A stretch of 64,000 nt of DNA from Catenaria anguillulae PL171 (Eukaryota > Blastocladiomycota > Blastocladiomycetes > Blastocladiales > Catenariaceae). A program made the position numbers and the translations under genes. Shown here piece by piece: positions 21,926 through 33,900 of this stretch (positions are counted from its first letter, which is position 1; each line of letters opens with the position of its first letter). The DNA is taken from contig MCFL01000021.1 in assembly GCA_002102555.1 (NCBI GenBank), positions 186,001-250,000 of the forward strand, written 5' to 3'. The notes below the pieces were generated by a model. It was not told the origin of the DNA. It did not search any database and saw only the letters and a program-made list of their open reading frames with translations.

Positions 21926-22606
21926 GGACTGATTAGCAAGTTCATAGATGGATAGCTGCTATTCACAAAGCCGAAATCCACCCAGACACGCACGTAAGGA
22001 AGAAATGTGCTTGTGCAAGTGTGCACAGGTGCAGCCTGCTCATGTGCGAAAACGTGACACGTCTCCAAGCAAGGAGTTCTGGAACTGGAACAAGTGGGGA
22101 GAAGCCAACCGAAGGCCGCCGGTTGCCTCCACTCAAGGCGTCACCATTTCCGATGGTCAAGGACTGCCCATAGAACAGTGCATTGGCCAGCCTCAGCGGC
22201 CATCGTGGCTTGCCGCGGCAGTTCCACGGATATGTTGGGTGCCGCCAGCCGAATTACAGCCAGTCGTTCATGAGAGTGACGTATCGTTGAGTTGGCATGA
22301 ATGGCGGTACCGCCAACGGTGTCCACACACGCCATGGCCGACTGCCGGTGTACAAGGCACCAGGTGCCTGACTCAGTTGACGGGCAGTGAATGCGCTCCC
22401 TCTCTCTCTCTTCTGATAGTATATACCGCATCGTATTGCTGCTTGCCAATACTGCCGTTACTTGATCTCACCCCCTCGGACTCTGTCGCCCTGTCGTCTT
22501 GGCCGTCCTTCCCACCCACCCTTGCCCTCCTCCCGCCCCTGATCTGATCTGCCCGCCTCTGCCGCCGCTGATCCGATCCAACCCCCACTCCTGTCTCACC
22601 TGCATC
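21926..22606. other. Divergent promoter region between EBP2 and the forkhead gene
   Basis: About 680 bp, with a TATATA element near 22419 that lies about 190 bp before the forkhead ATG. No coding sequence was recognised. Confidence 0.5.
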
Positions 22607-25600
22607 ATGACGACCCCTACTTCCACTCGTGCGGCGGTCGCCCCTGTCCCCGCGTCTGTGTCTGTCAATGCGACTGCGACTGCCGCGGTGAATGCGGCCT
22701 TGGATGCCTTCAAGACTCACCCCAAGTCGACGGCCGGAGCCGTTGGTGCCAGCCGTGACTCTGCCACGACGGCGGATCACAAGGTTTCCACTCAAGCGCA
22801 AGATTACGCCAAAGGCGCCAAAGTTCCCACGGGCTCGGGCTCGGGTGCAACCGTCGTCGGCCACGACAAGTTCAAGCCACTCAGCGGCAGTGTCAAGGGT
22901 GCTGCCAGACCACTCGACGGTCAGCTGCCCACGCCGGGCAACTCGCCGCCGCCGCGCCGATCGGCCGTCACCAGCCCGGGCTCGATTCCCGGTCTCGATC
23001 CGATCCCGCGCTCGGGCACCGTTGGTGTGGTCAAGGACAAGGGTGGTGCCGGGGTCGTGGCGAATATGGGTGGGAATTCAACCAACCTTGATCGGGGTGG
23101 GAATCCATCACCAACCAACAAGGCGGGTCAAGTCAAGCAGCCTGGTGGAGGCGGTGCTCCTTCCAAGACGTCCGGCCCGATCCCGCCAGCCCTACCACCG
23201 TTGGCCAGCTCAAGTGCATTTGTGTCCTCTCTACGAGCTCCCCCACCGACCACTGCCTCCCTAACCTCACCAACCTCCGCCGTCCCGAGACCCCCGCCGC
23301 CCCCACCAGTTGGTTCCTCACACGTCCACCCAGCAGCTGCCGCAGCGGCTGCAGCCGCGGCCGCCGCAGCCGCAGCTCAACACCATGGGCCACCTCCACC
23401 ACCGGGATCCGCGGCTGCAGGTGCCAATCCGTTCCTCTCTGGGCTCTACCATCCCGGCTCGTCTTTGGCCCTGTATCACGCAGCCATGTCGGGGGCACTG
23501 CCCGCAGGCATGGTGTTTGCACACGCGGCCGCCGCACGCGCAGCCGTAGGGTACCATCAGCATCATTTGCAGCAGCAACAGCAGCAGCAGAACATGTTTA
23601 GTGCGGCCACAGCGGCGGGATCCAAGGCAACGTCGGCATCGGCCGAGGTGAAGCAAGAACATACCGGGGCAACTCCGGCACCCCCAGCAAAGGCTTCCCG
23701 ATCAAGTGCAGCAGCGAGGCGCAAGGCCGCAGCGGCCACGGCCAAGGCTGAAAAGGCGGGCAAGGCCAAGGATACCAAGGAGGCGGGACTGCCTGCCGTG
23801 TCAGACGCCAAGCCCAGTCAAGCAACTCCAGCAACGGTCCCAGTTCCCGTAGCGCCGTCCCCACCTGCGCCATCACCGTCGGCGGCAACAACAAGCCCAA
23901 CCTTGGCCGCTGCACCCGTGTCTGCACCCTCGAGTCCAACATCAAGCTCGTTCAGCACACTCACGTCCGTTAGCTCAAGCTCGACGGGCACAACGGCAAC
24001 GGCAACAGCAAATGCGTCGGCTGCTGTCTCAGCCTCTTCCTCATCTACGGCGAGCACTTCAGGGTCCAGTAGCAAACGCGACCGCGGCAACCGCGCCGAG
24101 CCCATCACGGCCATTGTCGACGAGGACGGCGTCGTGCATGAAAAGCCCAAGCTGTCGTACGCGCAACTTATTTGTCGGGCCATTGCCGATTCGCGCGAAG
24201 GCAAGATGACGCTGGCAAAGATTTACGAGTGGATCATGGACAAGTTTCCGTTTTATCGCTTGTCTGAATCTGGGTGGCAGGTGCGCTTTGAACTCTTTTT
24301 TTCCTGCGTGACGCTCTCCCCGTACTTTTCTCATCCGGTTCATTTTTTTTCTTTCTTTCGTGGGCATGGTCAGAACTCTGTTCGCCACAACCTCTCGACC
24401 AACAAATGCTTCATTAAGGAGCCCCGGCCCAAGGAAGTCGAAGGCAAGGGAAGGTGCATATCAGCCTCTACTCTTTTGATTCTCGCTCGCACGCTCGTGT
24501 CGCACGCCTACTCCCGAGGACGCCTTGAAAACTTCCTTGCTTGCCGCACTCGTCTTTTTTACTTCACGTTTGGCGGCAGGCCCTTGTTGACGCCTTGATT
24601 CTCCCCTTCCACCAAACATGCGTGGTCGGGTTGAATTTTCCTATCGATGGTTTGGTGGTGGCCCAGTGTGCGCCACGGCAAGCGCAAATGAACGAAAGTC
24701 GCCCGCACCTCTCCTCGTGGAGGGCCGCGGGGGGTGTTTTCGAATGTGTTTGGCAGCCGTGGGCGCTGGCGTCGCTGCTTGAGGTGTTGGCCGGGGACCA
24801 TGGTCGATTTGCCGTGGTTTGTCGTGGACCACATGTGTTGGTGGGTGGTGATGATGTTGTTGTTGCATCATGCGTTGCTCTGCGTCACGAGATGCTGTCT
24901 CGATTCGAGTGTGCGTGACTGTGGCTGGTGAAGGAGGCGGCGTTTTGCAAAATGTGTTGGGTTTCGACTCGGGCCGTTCGACTGCCTCGTTGGCGAGCAA
25001 GGCGATTCCGCGCTGTTGTCCAAGCGTGACCGGTGCAGGGCTCGAGGCCGAGTTGATTGCATTGGCAAGATCGGATGGTCGACCCAAAGCCGCCTACGCC
25101 TTGGGCTTCGCGGATTCAACTTGCTCGCTCTCGTTGTTGGAATCCCAAGATGTCGTTCGAGAGAATACTGGGTCGTTGCATTTTTTTCGTTGAATCCGTG
25201 TCCCAGCAGTGGTGTCTGCGCCTCGGACGTAGAATGGGACTCGTCTCATTTGCGTGCCAATTTTTCTCCTGGTCCACTTGTTTGGTTGCCACGGTTATCT
25301 GACGACCTCCATCGAGCTCATACCTCGATTCTCCTCGCTATTCATGCCCTTGACCTTGTTCCTCGTTGCTTCCATTGTTTGTGGACCTGTTTGAGATCTT
25401 GGTCGTTGTTCCTTGGATTGGGATCGCTTTCTGCGGATTATTGCGCCCACGGCTTCTCTCGTTCCGCTTCATTTGCTCCACCTGGCTCCTTTCACGCTGC
25501 AATTTTTTCGAACAGCTCTCTTGCTCCACGCTCAATCACTTTTACGCAACGTGCAACTCGAGCTCATCACCATCGCCATTGATGTGGACATGTCAGATTA

Positions 25601-27748
25601 CGTTTAATCGATCCTTTATTTCTCTCCTTCGTCTCGCACTGTTTTTTTTCCCCCAAAGTTGTCTCCGTGACGCATCGCTTCTGACTTGTGACCACTCTCT
25701 CCCGTGACCCTTTCTTGCGTGCTGTTGCTTGTAGCTTCTGGACTGTCGACGCAGCCTACATGGATCAACTGATTGGCCCGGACCCAAAACGCACCCGCCT
25801 GGCCATGTCCCTATCGACCTCGACCTCGACTTCGTCCACGTCGTCTGTCCCACCAACACCCGGTACTGGCCCGACAGTCGCCGACTTACGCCGCTTACAA
25901 GCAGCCGCTGAAGCCAAAGCTCAAGCCACCCTGGCCGCCACGCAGCAACACGCAACGCACCCGTCGACGGCCGCAGCAAAGGCGGCACAGGCCGCGGTTG
26001 CCATTGCCAGTGGATCAGCAGCGGCCGCAGCTGCAGCCAAGCCGCTTGCGGCCGCCATTGTTGTCCCGCATGTGCCGACGGGCGTGAGCCGCAAGGCCAG
26101 CGGAGGTGCCGAGGCCAAGGGTGACAAGCGCGAGGCAGGAGCAGACGCAGGCAAGCAGCGCAAGCGCCGGGCGTCGCTTGTCATGGAGCTGGCGTCGAAG
26201 TATGGAGCAATTGCTCTAGCCGCGACCGACAGTACACGTGGCAGGGCACGTGCAACGAGTCCAAGCGTGGATGTTGTGCCACCGAGCCCAAAGCGCCGCA
26301 AGTTGGAGGAGACCCATGTTGTGGTTGCGCGTGCGCGGTCCATGTCGCCGTCGGCAGATTCCGATGTGACCATGATTGACGGATCGGTGGCGGATGAGGA
26401 CGAGGAGGACGAGGAACGCGATGTGGTGGTTGCGAGTGGCGGGTTGGCCAGTATGATGCTCGGTCAGGAGGATATTCTGTCGCTGGACCAGCTGTTGTCG
26501 GCGACCAATGCGTCATTGTCGGCCACATGCGATGCCGCGATTTCCACCTCGCTTGCCTCTGCGTTCGATTCCGTGTCGCTGGACGCGCATCTCAAGTCGG
26601 TCCTGGCAACTACACCGGCAATGGAGACGGCCCCTGGGATGGCGGCCCTTGGGCTTGCCCCGCCGTCGCTCTTTACGTCTGCCGCGCCGTCGGCGCTGTT
26701 TTCGCGGTCACCTTCGCCCGCATTGTCGGATGTGTCGTCTGTCTCTTCATTGTCTCTGGGCGTGGGAGATGCCGAGGAGGGTCCGACGAGAAATCGTGGC
26801 AGGGCCAGAGGCGATGTGGTTGGGTTGCCACCATTGCCCAACGAGCCCGTGGCTGACGCGAGACCGCTCAGCAACAACCAAGATTCGACACTGGGCAGCA
26901 ACAAGCACAAGTCCCGACCCGCGCGCTGCACCCGCTCGACCGGCTTGACCGCACCCTCGCCACCGACGCTCGCTGCGCAACCGCAAAAGCCCAAATCGCT
27001 GGTGCTGGTCGAAGACAACACATCGACCGACCTGCTCAAGGCCTGGACCATGGTATCGTGGTCGCCATCGACCGACGGCCTCGAGCACTTTCCCTGGGAC
27101 GACTCGTCGGACGACGAGCTCGACGAATTGTTTGACGCAGCGCTCGGCGCACACCTCCTGGGCGGCGCCGTGGCGCCTGGCGCGGCATTTGACTCCATGT
27201 TTGGCCACGTGACGCTTCCGTCACCGCCCATGGCGCCCGCCGGACCTGTGCCAGTACCTGCCGTCCGGCGTCGCGTCACTTCGACGCACATGCGTGTGGC
27301 GGACTCGGCCAGGCGGGCAAGTGCAAAGTCCGAGTCGGAAATGTCGTCGTTTGGTAGCTTACTTGGGTCCATGCATGCCATGGGCGTTGGGGTTGCGGGC
27401 CGGGGCGGTGCAGGTGTCCCGAGCAAACCCTTGTCGCCGCGTGGTTGTGTGTTGCGGTCCTTGTCGTCGGGCACAACCGCGGGTGGTGTCGTGGAAGACG
27501 AGTGTGTGCCGGCGGCCTCGGGGATAGTGGACATGGCGGATGTGAGCGAGTCGTCCATGTCGTCATCGACGACAGCAAGCTGTGGATCCGCGTCGGCCAC
27601 GCCGTGGTTCAACTTGGACGATGTTTGCTGGGGCATGAATTTCCCGACAGTACAGCCCATGCCAGTGTACGAGACATCAAGTGTCGACAAGGCCGCAGCT
27701 GCTGGCACGTCGGTGGTGATGGGCAACGGCATGTCGTTCGGCTTGTGA
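22607..27748 (+). CDS. Forkhead-domain transcription factor, large
   Basis: A nuclear DNA-binding regulator. Exons 22607-24280, 24374-24453 and 25735-27748 join in phase to 1,255 residues. The forkhead domain spans all three: KPKLSYAQLICRAIADSREG and KIYEWIMDKFPFYRLSESGW in exon 1, NSVRHNLSTNKCFIKEPRPK in exon 2, and GKGSFWTVDAAYMDQLIGPD across the last junction. The residues that insert in the major groove (NSVRHNLS) are intact. The N-terminal 510 residues are low complexity with poly-Ala, poly-Gln and Pro-rich runs. The C-terminal 650 residues are mostly disordered, with acidic clusters and a PWDDSSDDELDELFDAALG patch that could activate transcription. I cannot assign it to a fungal subfamily (Fkh1/2, Hcm1, Fhl1) because no FHA domain is visible. 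The second intron is 1,281 nt, against 60-100 nt elsewhere. Confidence 0.87.
24454..25734 (+). other. Unusually long intron (1,281 nt) in the forkhead gene
   Basis: It starts GTGCAT after the second G of GKG and ends in a T-rich stretch with TTGTAG before the SFW exon. Joining across it restores wing 2 of the forkhead in phase. Open frames inside it lack coding character. It could host a regulatory RNA, an alternative promoter or terminator, or an old insertion. Confidence 0.7.
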
Positions 27749-28192
27749 GTTTGCTTGATTGATTTTTTCATGAATGAGGTATGTCGCTCACTGGTTTTGT
27801 GTCATTCTCGACCAAGTTCTGCTACTCACTCTGGCTTGTCGTGTAGTGTTTGCCTCTTCGTCGATCATATTGTATTTACATTCTTCCCATTCGATTCCCC
27901 CTTGCTTTTCTGTTTCTTCGTCTCCCAATTGATGCCGCCCTCGTTTCGTCTGCGGCCACTTTTGTTTTCATTTTGTCGCCCTCATACATAGGCTTTCTTC
28001 TTTGCAGAACTATTCCTCACTTTGTATTATGTGCCTTCCTCTTCCACAACTGCCGTGTTGTTGATCCCAATCCATCGTTTCTCATCCTGCTTTTGAACAA
28101 TACAGTACCTGTCACTTGCGGGCGTCTTGCCCCATGCGTTTTTGTCTCCATTGATGACTTGTTCATTTATGTGACTTTCTGTTCTTGGCCAA
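27749..28192. other. Convergent 3' flanks of the forkhead gene and the interrupted gene
   Basis: T-rich on the plus strand; no gene recognised. Confidence 0.55.
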
Positions 28193-28485
28193 TCAACTGC
28201 TTTTCCGCAAGACAACCTCCGACTCTGACTCTTGCACATCCTCTCTTGCCTTGGTTTTCGTTGGCGCAGGGCGAGGACGCTTGGTTTCCTTGTGCGTTGA
28301 AGTTGTTGAATCGTCCACAGCACCTGCCTTGCGCTTTGACTTTGTGGTTGTCGCTGGCGGTGGCGACGCAGCACCAGAGGACGGCGGATCGGTCCGCCGT
28401 TGGACGGAACGGGCCCATACGGCCTGCTCGAGCAGTCTGCGAGTCCAAGTGACCGTGACGAGTTGACTGGTCGAGAAAGAAGCGG
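28193..28485 (-). CDS. 3' exon of a host gene split by the MULE (first exons at 36170-36830)
   Basis: The stop is at 28193-28195. The frame reads back through ATTTKSKRKAGAVDDSTTST and WTRRLLEQAVWARSVQ to a CAG acceptor at 28486-28488. Joined to exons 36606-36830 and 36170-36506, the coding length is 855 nt, an exact multiple of three (284 residues). The helical segment before the basic tail fits as the continuation of the conserved domain in exon 2. The Lys/Arg-rich tail could target the nucleus. The transposon starts only 37 bp upstream of this exon, so normal splicing would have to remove about 7.7 kb. Confidence 0.65.
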
Positions 28486-28513
28486 CTGACGTTCGACAAG
28501 CAACAAAAAGAGC

Positions 28514-28522
28514 GTGAATGCC
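28514..28522. repeat. Target-site duplication, left side of the complete MULE
   Basis: GTGAATGCC lies directly against the transposon end and is repeated exactly at 36117-36125. Nine bp is the classic MULE duplication length. Confidence 0.95.
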
Positions 28523-28554
28523 GGTCGCATTCACCTTCTCCCCTCCGTACCCCC
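28523..28554 (-). repeat. Terminal inverted repeat, transposase 3' side
   Basis: Starts GGTCG at the duplication boundary, then ten bases not shared with the other end, then the 17-bp motif CTCCCCTCCGTACCCCC at 28538-28554. Confidence 0.92.
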
Positions 28555-28568
28555 GGGTTTTGCTGGGA

Positions 28569-28648
28569 TTTTGGGCGCTTTTGCGCCCAAAACCCAGCGA
28601 GCGGCGCCTCTCGCGCCGCCCCCCGGGGGCTGCACGTGTTCACGTGCA
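28569..28648 (-). repeat. Subterminal hairpin array, right copy
   Basis: Reverse complement of the array at 5443-5522, with the same three perfect stems. It is present at this end only; the other end has a different GC-rich imperfect palindrome near 35941-35964. Confidence 0.8.
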
Positions 28649-30991
28649 ACCCGCTCTCCGCGCACGCGTCGATCAGCCCTTGACCAGACTCGCGCAGCGC
28701 CGAGCAACCAAAAAAAAAGGAATCAAAATGAAAGAAAGAAAGAGTGAAGAGTACAGTGAAGGAATCAACCCAAGACATTGCGCAATCGTCAGCCTTGGCC
28801 AAACCACGGCGTTTCGAACTACTCAGCATCTCGCGAAGCATGAGCAACTCGCTGACAACCAGCAACGCGGTGAGCTCGCGATCCTCTGCCAGAGACAAGT
28901 CTCGGCATTCTCGCCACCTATAGGGGACAGCGAGGTTGCTCGAAGCTTGCAAGGTCCCTGCGCGCAGTTCAGCCTTCCCCAAATCTGCGTACCCCTCGCA
29001 CGAGTCACCTTGTCGTCAGCATGACCACCATGCGAAAGCGAGTCAAATGAACCACGCATTCCGAATGAGGATCGTGCGAACAGAGTGACCACGTGCGACG
29101 CGGCAAGCAGGCTGGACGATGCGAACAGGGGTGGGATCATGGCAGTGGGATCATGGCCGAGGAAAAGTGGAAGGGGGGAAAGAGGCGGGAACGCTGTGTA
29201 TGATGACGAGGGATGTTGAAGTGATGGGGCACGTTCATACTGCCAAGAAAGGACTGGAGCGACGAAGAATCGGGCAGCATGACGGCTAAAGGAAACCATC
29301 TCAAAGGGTCGAGGGGGGTGGCTTCTTTTTATACCCCTGCCTTGAGTTGCTATGGGCGCTGGCACCGATACACACCCGACTGCCTCGCGCTTCGTTCCCA
29401 GTGTTCCTTTGTGATTGCCTTTCGATCTGTGGCAGGTCCGTCGATTTGAGCTCAAGCGCACGTGTCCCGGCACGAGCCAAGGCCAGACACGTGCCCACGT
29501 GACGGACAGAGGAGTCGATCCGATCTTCGATGTCGTTGACCAGGTCACCGATCGCAATTGAGAGGCATGATATATGAACGTGCTCCATCAAGTCGGATGT
29601 TCATGGTGAGACAATGGGTGAGACATAAACGATGGCGACCAGCCAGTGTCCTACCTATGGGGCGGCTCTCACATCATGGTCCAAACGTCGCCAGCCAAGG
29701 TAGGCACTGTTTAGGAAGGCTGTATTGAACCATTCTGTTAACTCAACGAGAATGTACATGCCTCGTGTTAAAGCAAGTTCCGATTTCCGTAGCAGCACAA
29801 TGATGCCTTACAGCCAGCACGGTATTTAATGCGCTCCAGCAAGGAGCTTTCAATGCGCAGCGAACGTCGAGAACAGCCACAAAGCTAAACTGCAGACCGA
29901 GGCAGATAGGAGCGTGCACAAGTTCTCTGTGCGGCTGCATAAAGATGCTGTCCTTTGCAATCATTGACGAGCTGGACCCTCCACTCTACCGACATGACAT
30001 GGTCAGGCACGACGTGTACATGAGGAACTAATCCCATGCCATGCCACAGCCCACCCACTGTTACGTTTTGACCTCATGGGAACCAGTTCTTGTCGACTGG
30101 ATTCCAAAGATCCATTATTGTCAAGACAAAAGGTGCATTAAGCTGGATGACGGCAAGTAGGTAACAAGTGACCAGTTCATGTACTCTCGGAAGCAAGAGA
30201 GGGAATGAGCGAGGGAGCCGACGAGAACATGTCAAGGAGCGCTGTTGGCGGGCAATGTAATGCAGTCAGTGCAGAAAACAGAGCAGGGCGTGTGTCACAG
30301 CCTGCAATTCTTCTTGCGAACAGGATGGAGGTGAGCCCACTGTTCCAATTGTTAGGACATCCGACTCGCTCAACTGGATATCTGACCTGACAACCACCAC
30401 CGACTGCAGATATGGATATATGTGGCATCCGAACCAATTCGTACAACAACATCCGCTATTGGGTGTGATTATCTTGTTGTGAGGAGCTCGTCGGTGAAGG
30501 ATGACTAGCGACACTTAAATACCCACTCACGCACAAGCCAGCCGAATGACACTCATTGCACTCACCAGCTCACACTCGAACGGAATCGATATTCTTTTGC
30601 CTTCCACCCGTCCGATCTGTGAACTTCAAGTTAAGTATCATATCTTGACCTGAGCGAATTACATCGGCATGGATGGTTTATGTAGAAGACTGTGCTCCAT
30701 GAAAAGCAAGGCATGTCGACTCCTCCATGCCATCAGTTCCACTCTGATGTCATGAATACAAATGATTCTTCGAATAAGCGTGTATGTAGTAAGTAGGAAG
30801 AATACACTGCATCTGTGGGCAGCTCGGCATACACCACGGCAATTCAAAAGTGAGGATAACAAAGCCGAGATCGATGCAAGATCAACCCAGCGGAACAGTG
30901 CAACGAGGGTGGCGGAAAACATGAAAGAAACAGTAGAAAATGGGCGCGGCAAACAGCATGCAGCAGCAGACGAGAAAGGCAACCCGACAAC
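28649..30991. other. Transposon interior without a convincing gene (right copy)
   Basis: Counterpart of 3100-5442, with the same outward TATA box at 29325-29333 on the minus strand. No recognised domain. Confidence 0.55.
29325..29333 (-). promoter_or_regulatory. Outward TATA box in the right transposon copy
   Basis: TATAAAAAG on the minus strand, about 800 bp inside the end. A transcript starting here would run out of the element into the 3' exon of the split host gene, which lies on the same strand. Confidence 0.4.
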
Positions 30992-33900
30992 TCACTCAAC
31001 GCTGGACGTCAGGATGTCTACCAATGATTTGGCGTTAACACAGCGGCAAAGGAGGTGACAGTCAAGAGACAAGGAAAGACAAAAATACCGAGGAAAACGT
31101 GAGGCGGTTGCCGTGGTTGCCATTCGTCGTCACTGGAATGTTAGCACGTATCTTTCCTTGAACATACCGAGCAGTATCAATCATCTTGGAGCACTGCAAA
31201 TGAACAGACTCCAGCTCCTTGAATGACACACCGTTACCCTTGTGTCGCAGCAGTATGGATCGAAGATATGCAACAAGGCAATGTAGGTCTCGGGCAAGTA
31301 ACGCAGCTCGCGCAACCTCTCTGATCGCAACAAAGTAGTCGTGTCAGCAAGCGGACGCGGGAATCAAGAAATTGCACGCGCACGTTTGCTGTGAGGGCAA
31401 GGCGTCCGGTCCCTCCACGCGCTCATCCTCCGACTGCTGCAATGAATCCATCGGCGGCGCATCGGCGGTCTGCTTTTGCAACTGAGGTTGTTGGAGGACC
31501 CGCGTTCGGTGTGGGCGCACGGCGTCGCGCAGTAGATCGCCGTTGTGCAAGTACTCAATTGCAACGAATGGGGCGGTTAGTCGCGGGGCGATCCGCAGAT
31601 CGGCAATGTCCCAACTGGATGACGTGCGGTGGCGGGCTAGCAGCAGGACGAGGTGTTTGCACATGCGGAATCGACCCATGCAATACCCTGGGCACGCGCA
31701 ATGCCACCGCTTGACGTCTGTTGCGTACTTCGTGATTGACGTGGAGTCAAACGGCTTGATTGCGTGTTTGCGGAACTCGCGATTGAATTCCTGACGCCAG
31801 CGCGGTGTGGACGAATCTGAGCCTGAGCGGCGCATGTCGACAAGCAAACCAGGGATAACCTCGGCGGCAATAAAGGCGACAAGGATACCAACCGACACGC
31901 GGCCACGGCGAGCAAGTCGATGCTTGAATTGCGACCAATGTGCTTCATTGGCATTGGTAGTGAGCACGTAAGGAATCTCGGAAATTTCAGCGCGGTTGAC
32001 GGCCCAGCTAAGTATATGGTGCAGCGTGAGGGTTGTTTTCGAAGGACCAGAACAAAGAGAAACATACCGGGTATACTCCTCGGGACAGTACCAGTTACTC
32101 CACAAATACACCCAAATCGGCGCATGATCCAATGATTTGCACAAGTCGTAGGCCTCCTCAACGTGGGTTCGGTACAGCGCCTCGGCGTCCAACACCACAG
32201 ACATGTTGCCATCAAAGCGAGGGTTTGATGCATGCTCACGGCCGTGTTTCCGAACAAGGTCGGTGATCTTGGTCATGGCAACATTCTTGTCGCCACGGAA
32301 GTGGATCATTTGGGCCTCCTCTTGCTTGTCCACGGCCCGTTGTTGACGCGCTTGCTCATCCCTCAGCCGCTTTTCCTCTGCCTTGCGGTCGATTGCTTCT
32401 TGTCTGGCGCGCGCTTTGTCCTCCTTGGCCTTCCGCTTCTCCAACTCCTTGAGTCTCCTTTCCTCCTCCTTTGCCCGTCGCTTTTCCTCGATCTTGAGTC
32501 GCTTTTCCTCCTCCTTTGCCCGCCGCTTTTCCTCGGCCTTGAGTCTCTTTTCGTTGGCCTTGAGCTGCGTTTTCTCTCCCTTGGAGAGTTGGCCATGGTC
32601 TGCCGCTGAGCGTGTCGAGCCAAGCGTCATGCGTGCAAGCGCCGTTGGCTGTGAGGTAGTGGGGGCGAGATCGAGTGGCACCGTGGGCGCCGTCGCAGGC
32701 GTGAGATCGAGCCGCACCGTAGACGCTGGCGCGACGGCAGGGGTTGCCGGCTGAGCGGGCAAGGTTGACAGCGCAGGTGCGTCGTGTGCTGGTCCGTGAG
32801 GCGCGGGGATTTGCGGCGTAGTTGAGGACGACAGGTTGCTAGCTGAAACAGTAGGTCCGGGCGCGGGTTGGGACGACGCAGCTAGCTCAGGTGCCGCGGC
32901 GGCGGCGGCGGCGGTATCCCAGCCTGCCAGTGCCCACAGTGTCGGAAAGGCGGAACCCATGGTCGCCTTGACCGACTCGTCGGTTTCCCTCAACGATTTC
33001 ACTGAAATCTTTTGCGCGTCGTTGCCAGAACCAGCGAGGATGCGGGTGCGAATCGCCTTGAGGACGTGGAATTGGCAAAGCTGGACAATCGAATCTGGGA
33101 AGGCGGATTGGTACGCGCCAATTTGGCCGAGGTCTTTGTCCGTTAGACAAAAAAGCGGGTCGACCAGGGAAAACTTGGCAGGCGCCGGGTCCTCAGGTGG
33201 TGGCGTGGCAGGGAACGCCTCGGCAAACTCGCGAAGGAACTGGGCGATTGCATCCATGCGGTCGCCAGGGCGGACTTGACCGGCAGCGAGCAACATGTAC
33301 GCCAAGGGATACGCGCGCTGATGCGCCATTCCCATCAAGGCAAGCAGCTCGAACCCGTCAACATTTGTTTTGAATGTACCGTCCATGATGAGCAGCTCGG
33401 TGGTTGTTGTGGGGCACGTCTCCATCAGCTCCTCACCAACCTTCGTTGTAAAGCCAATGTACTGCCGTGCGTCGCCACCGTCTTGACAAACGAGCAGCCG
33501 CCCAAGGTATTTGCGACAATTGTCGTCGGTCGACAACAGTGTCCGGATGTGCGCAACGCTGTTGAGCCCCCGAAACGCTTGTCCGCCACGCGCCTTGTCA
33601 AACAGTGTACGAAGGCGTGCCGTTCCGACGGCCACCATTTCGTCCTCAAAAACCGCATGGGCAAGTACGAGTACATCCGGAAAAGTTCGGTGGCAGTTGT
33701 CAATGACCAGTTGTTGCAGCTCTGACGAAATGGCGGGACGCGTGCGGTGCTGATGGACGTGGGGATGCGAGTAACGGACGCAAATGATGCCGTCACGGAG
33801 GTCGTCATCGGTCGCGTGTGGCGAATTACGGATCCAGTTGATGGTTGCTGGTTTTGTGACGTGGGAGATCTCGACGGCTCCAGGGCAAGATGGGTTGGCG

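Noticed and set aside
25016-25582. 188-codon frame in the long forkhead intron
   Set aside because: Non-ATG start, cysteine/serine-rich chance composition, and it lies within sequence bracketed by a consistent splice junction.
26464-27771. 435-codon antisense frame over the forkhead gene C-terminus
   Set aside because: A shadow of the GC-rich, codon-biased coding strand; the plus-strand frame continues the forkhead domain.
28167-28982. Open frame crossing the transposon border into the host 3' exon
   Set aside because: It uses a different frame from the host exon and from the transposase. It is probably chance, although a chimeric transcript is possible.
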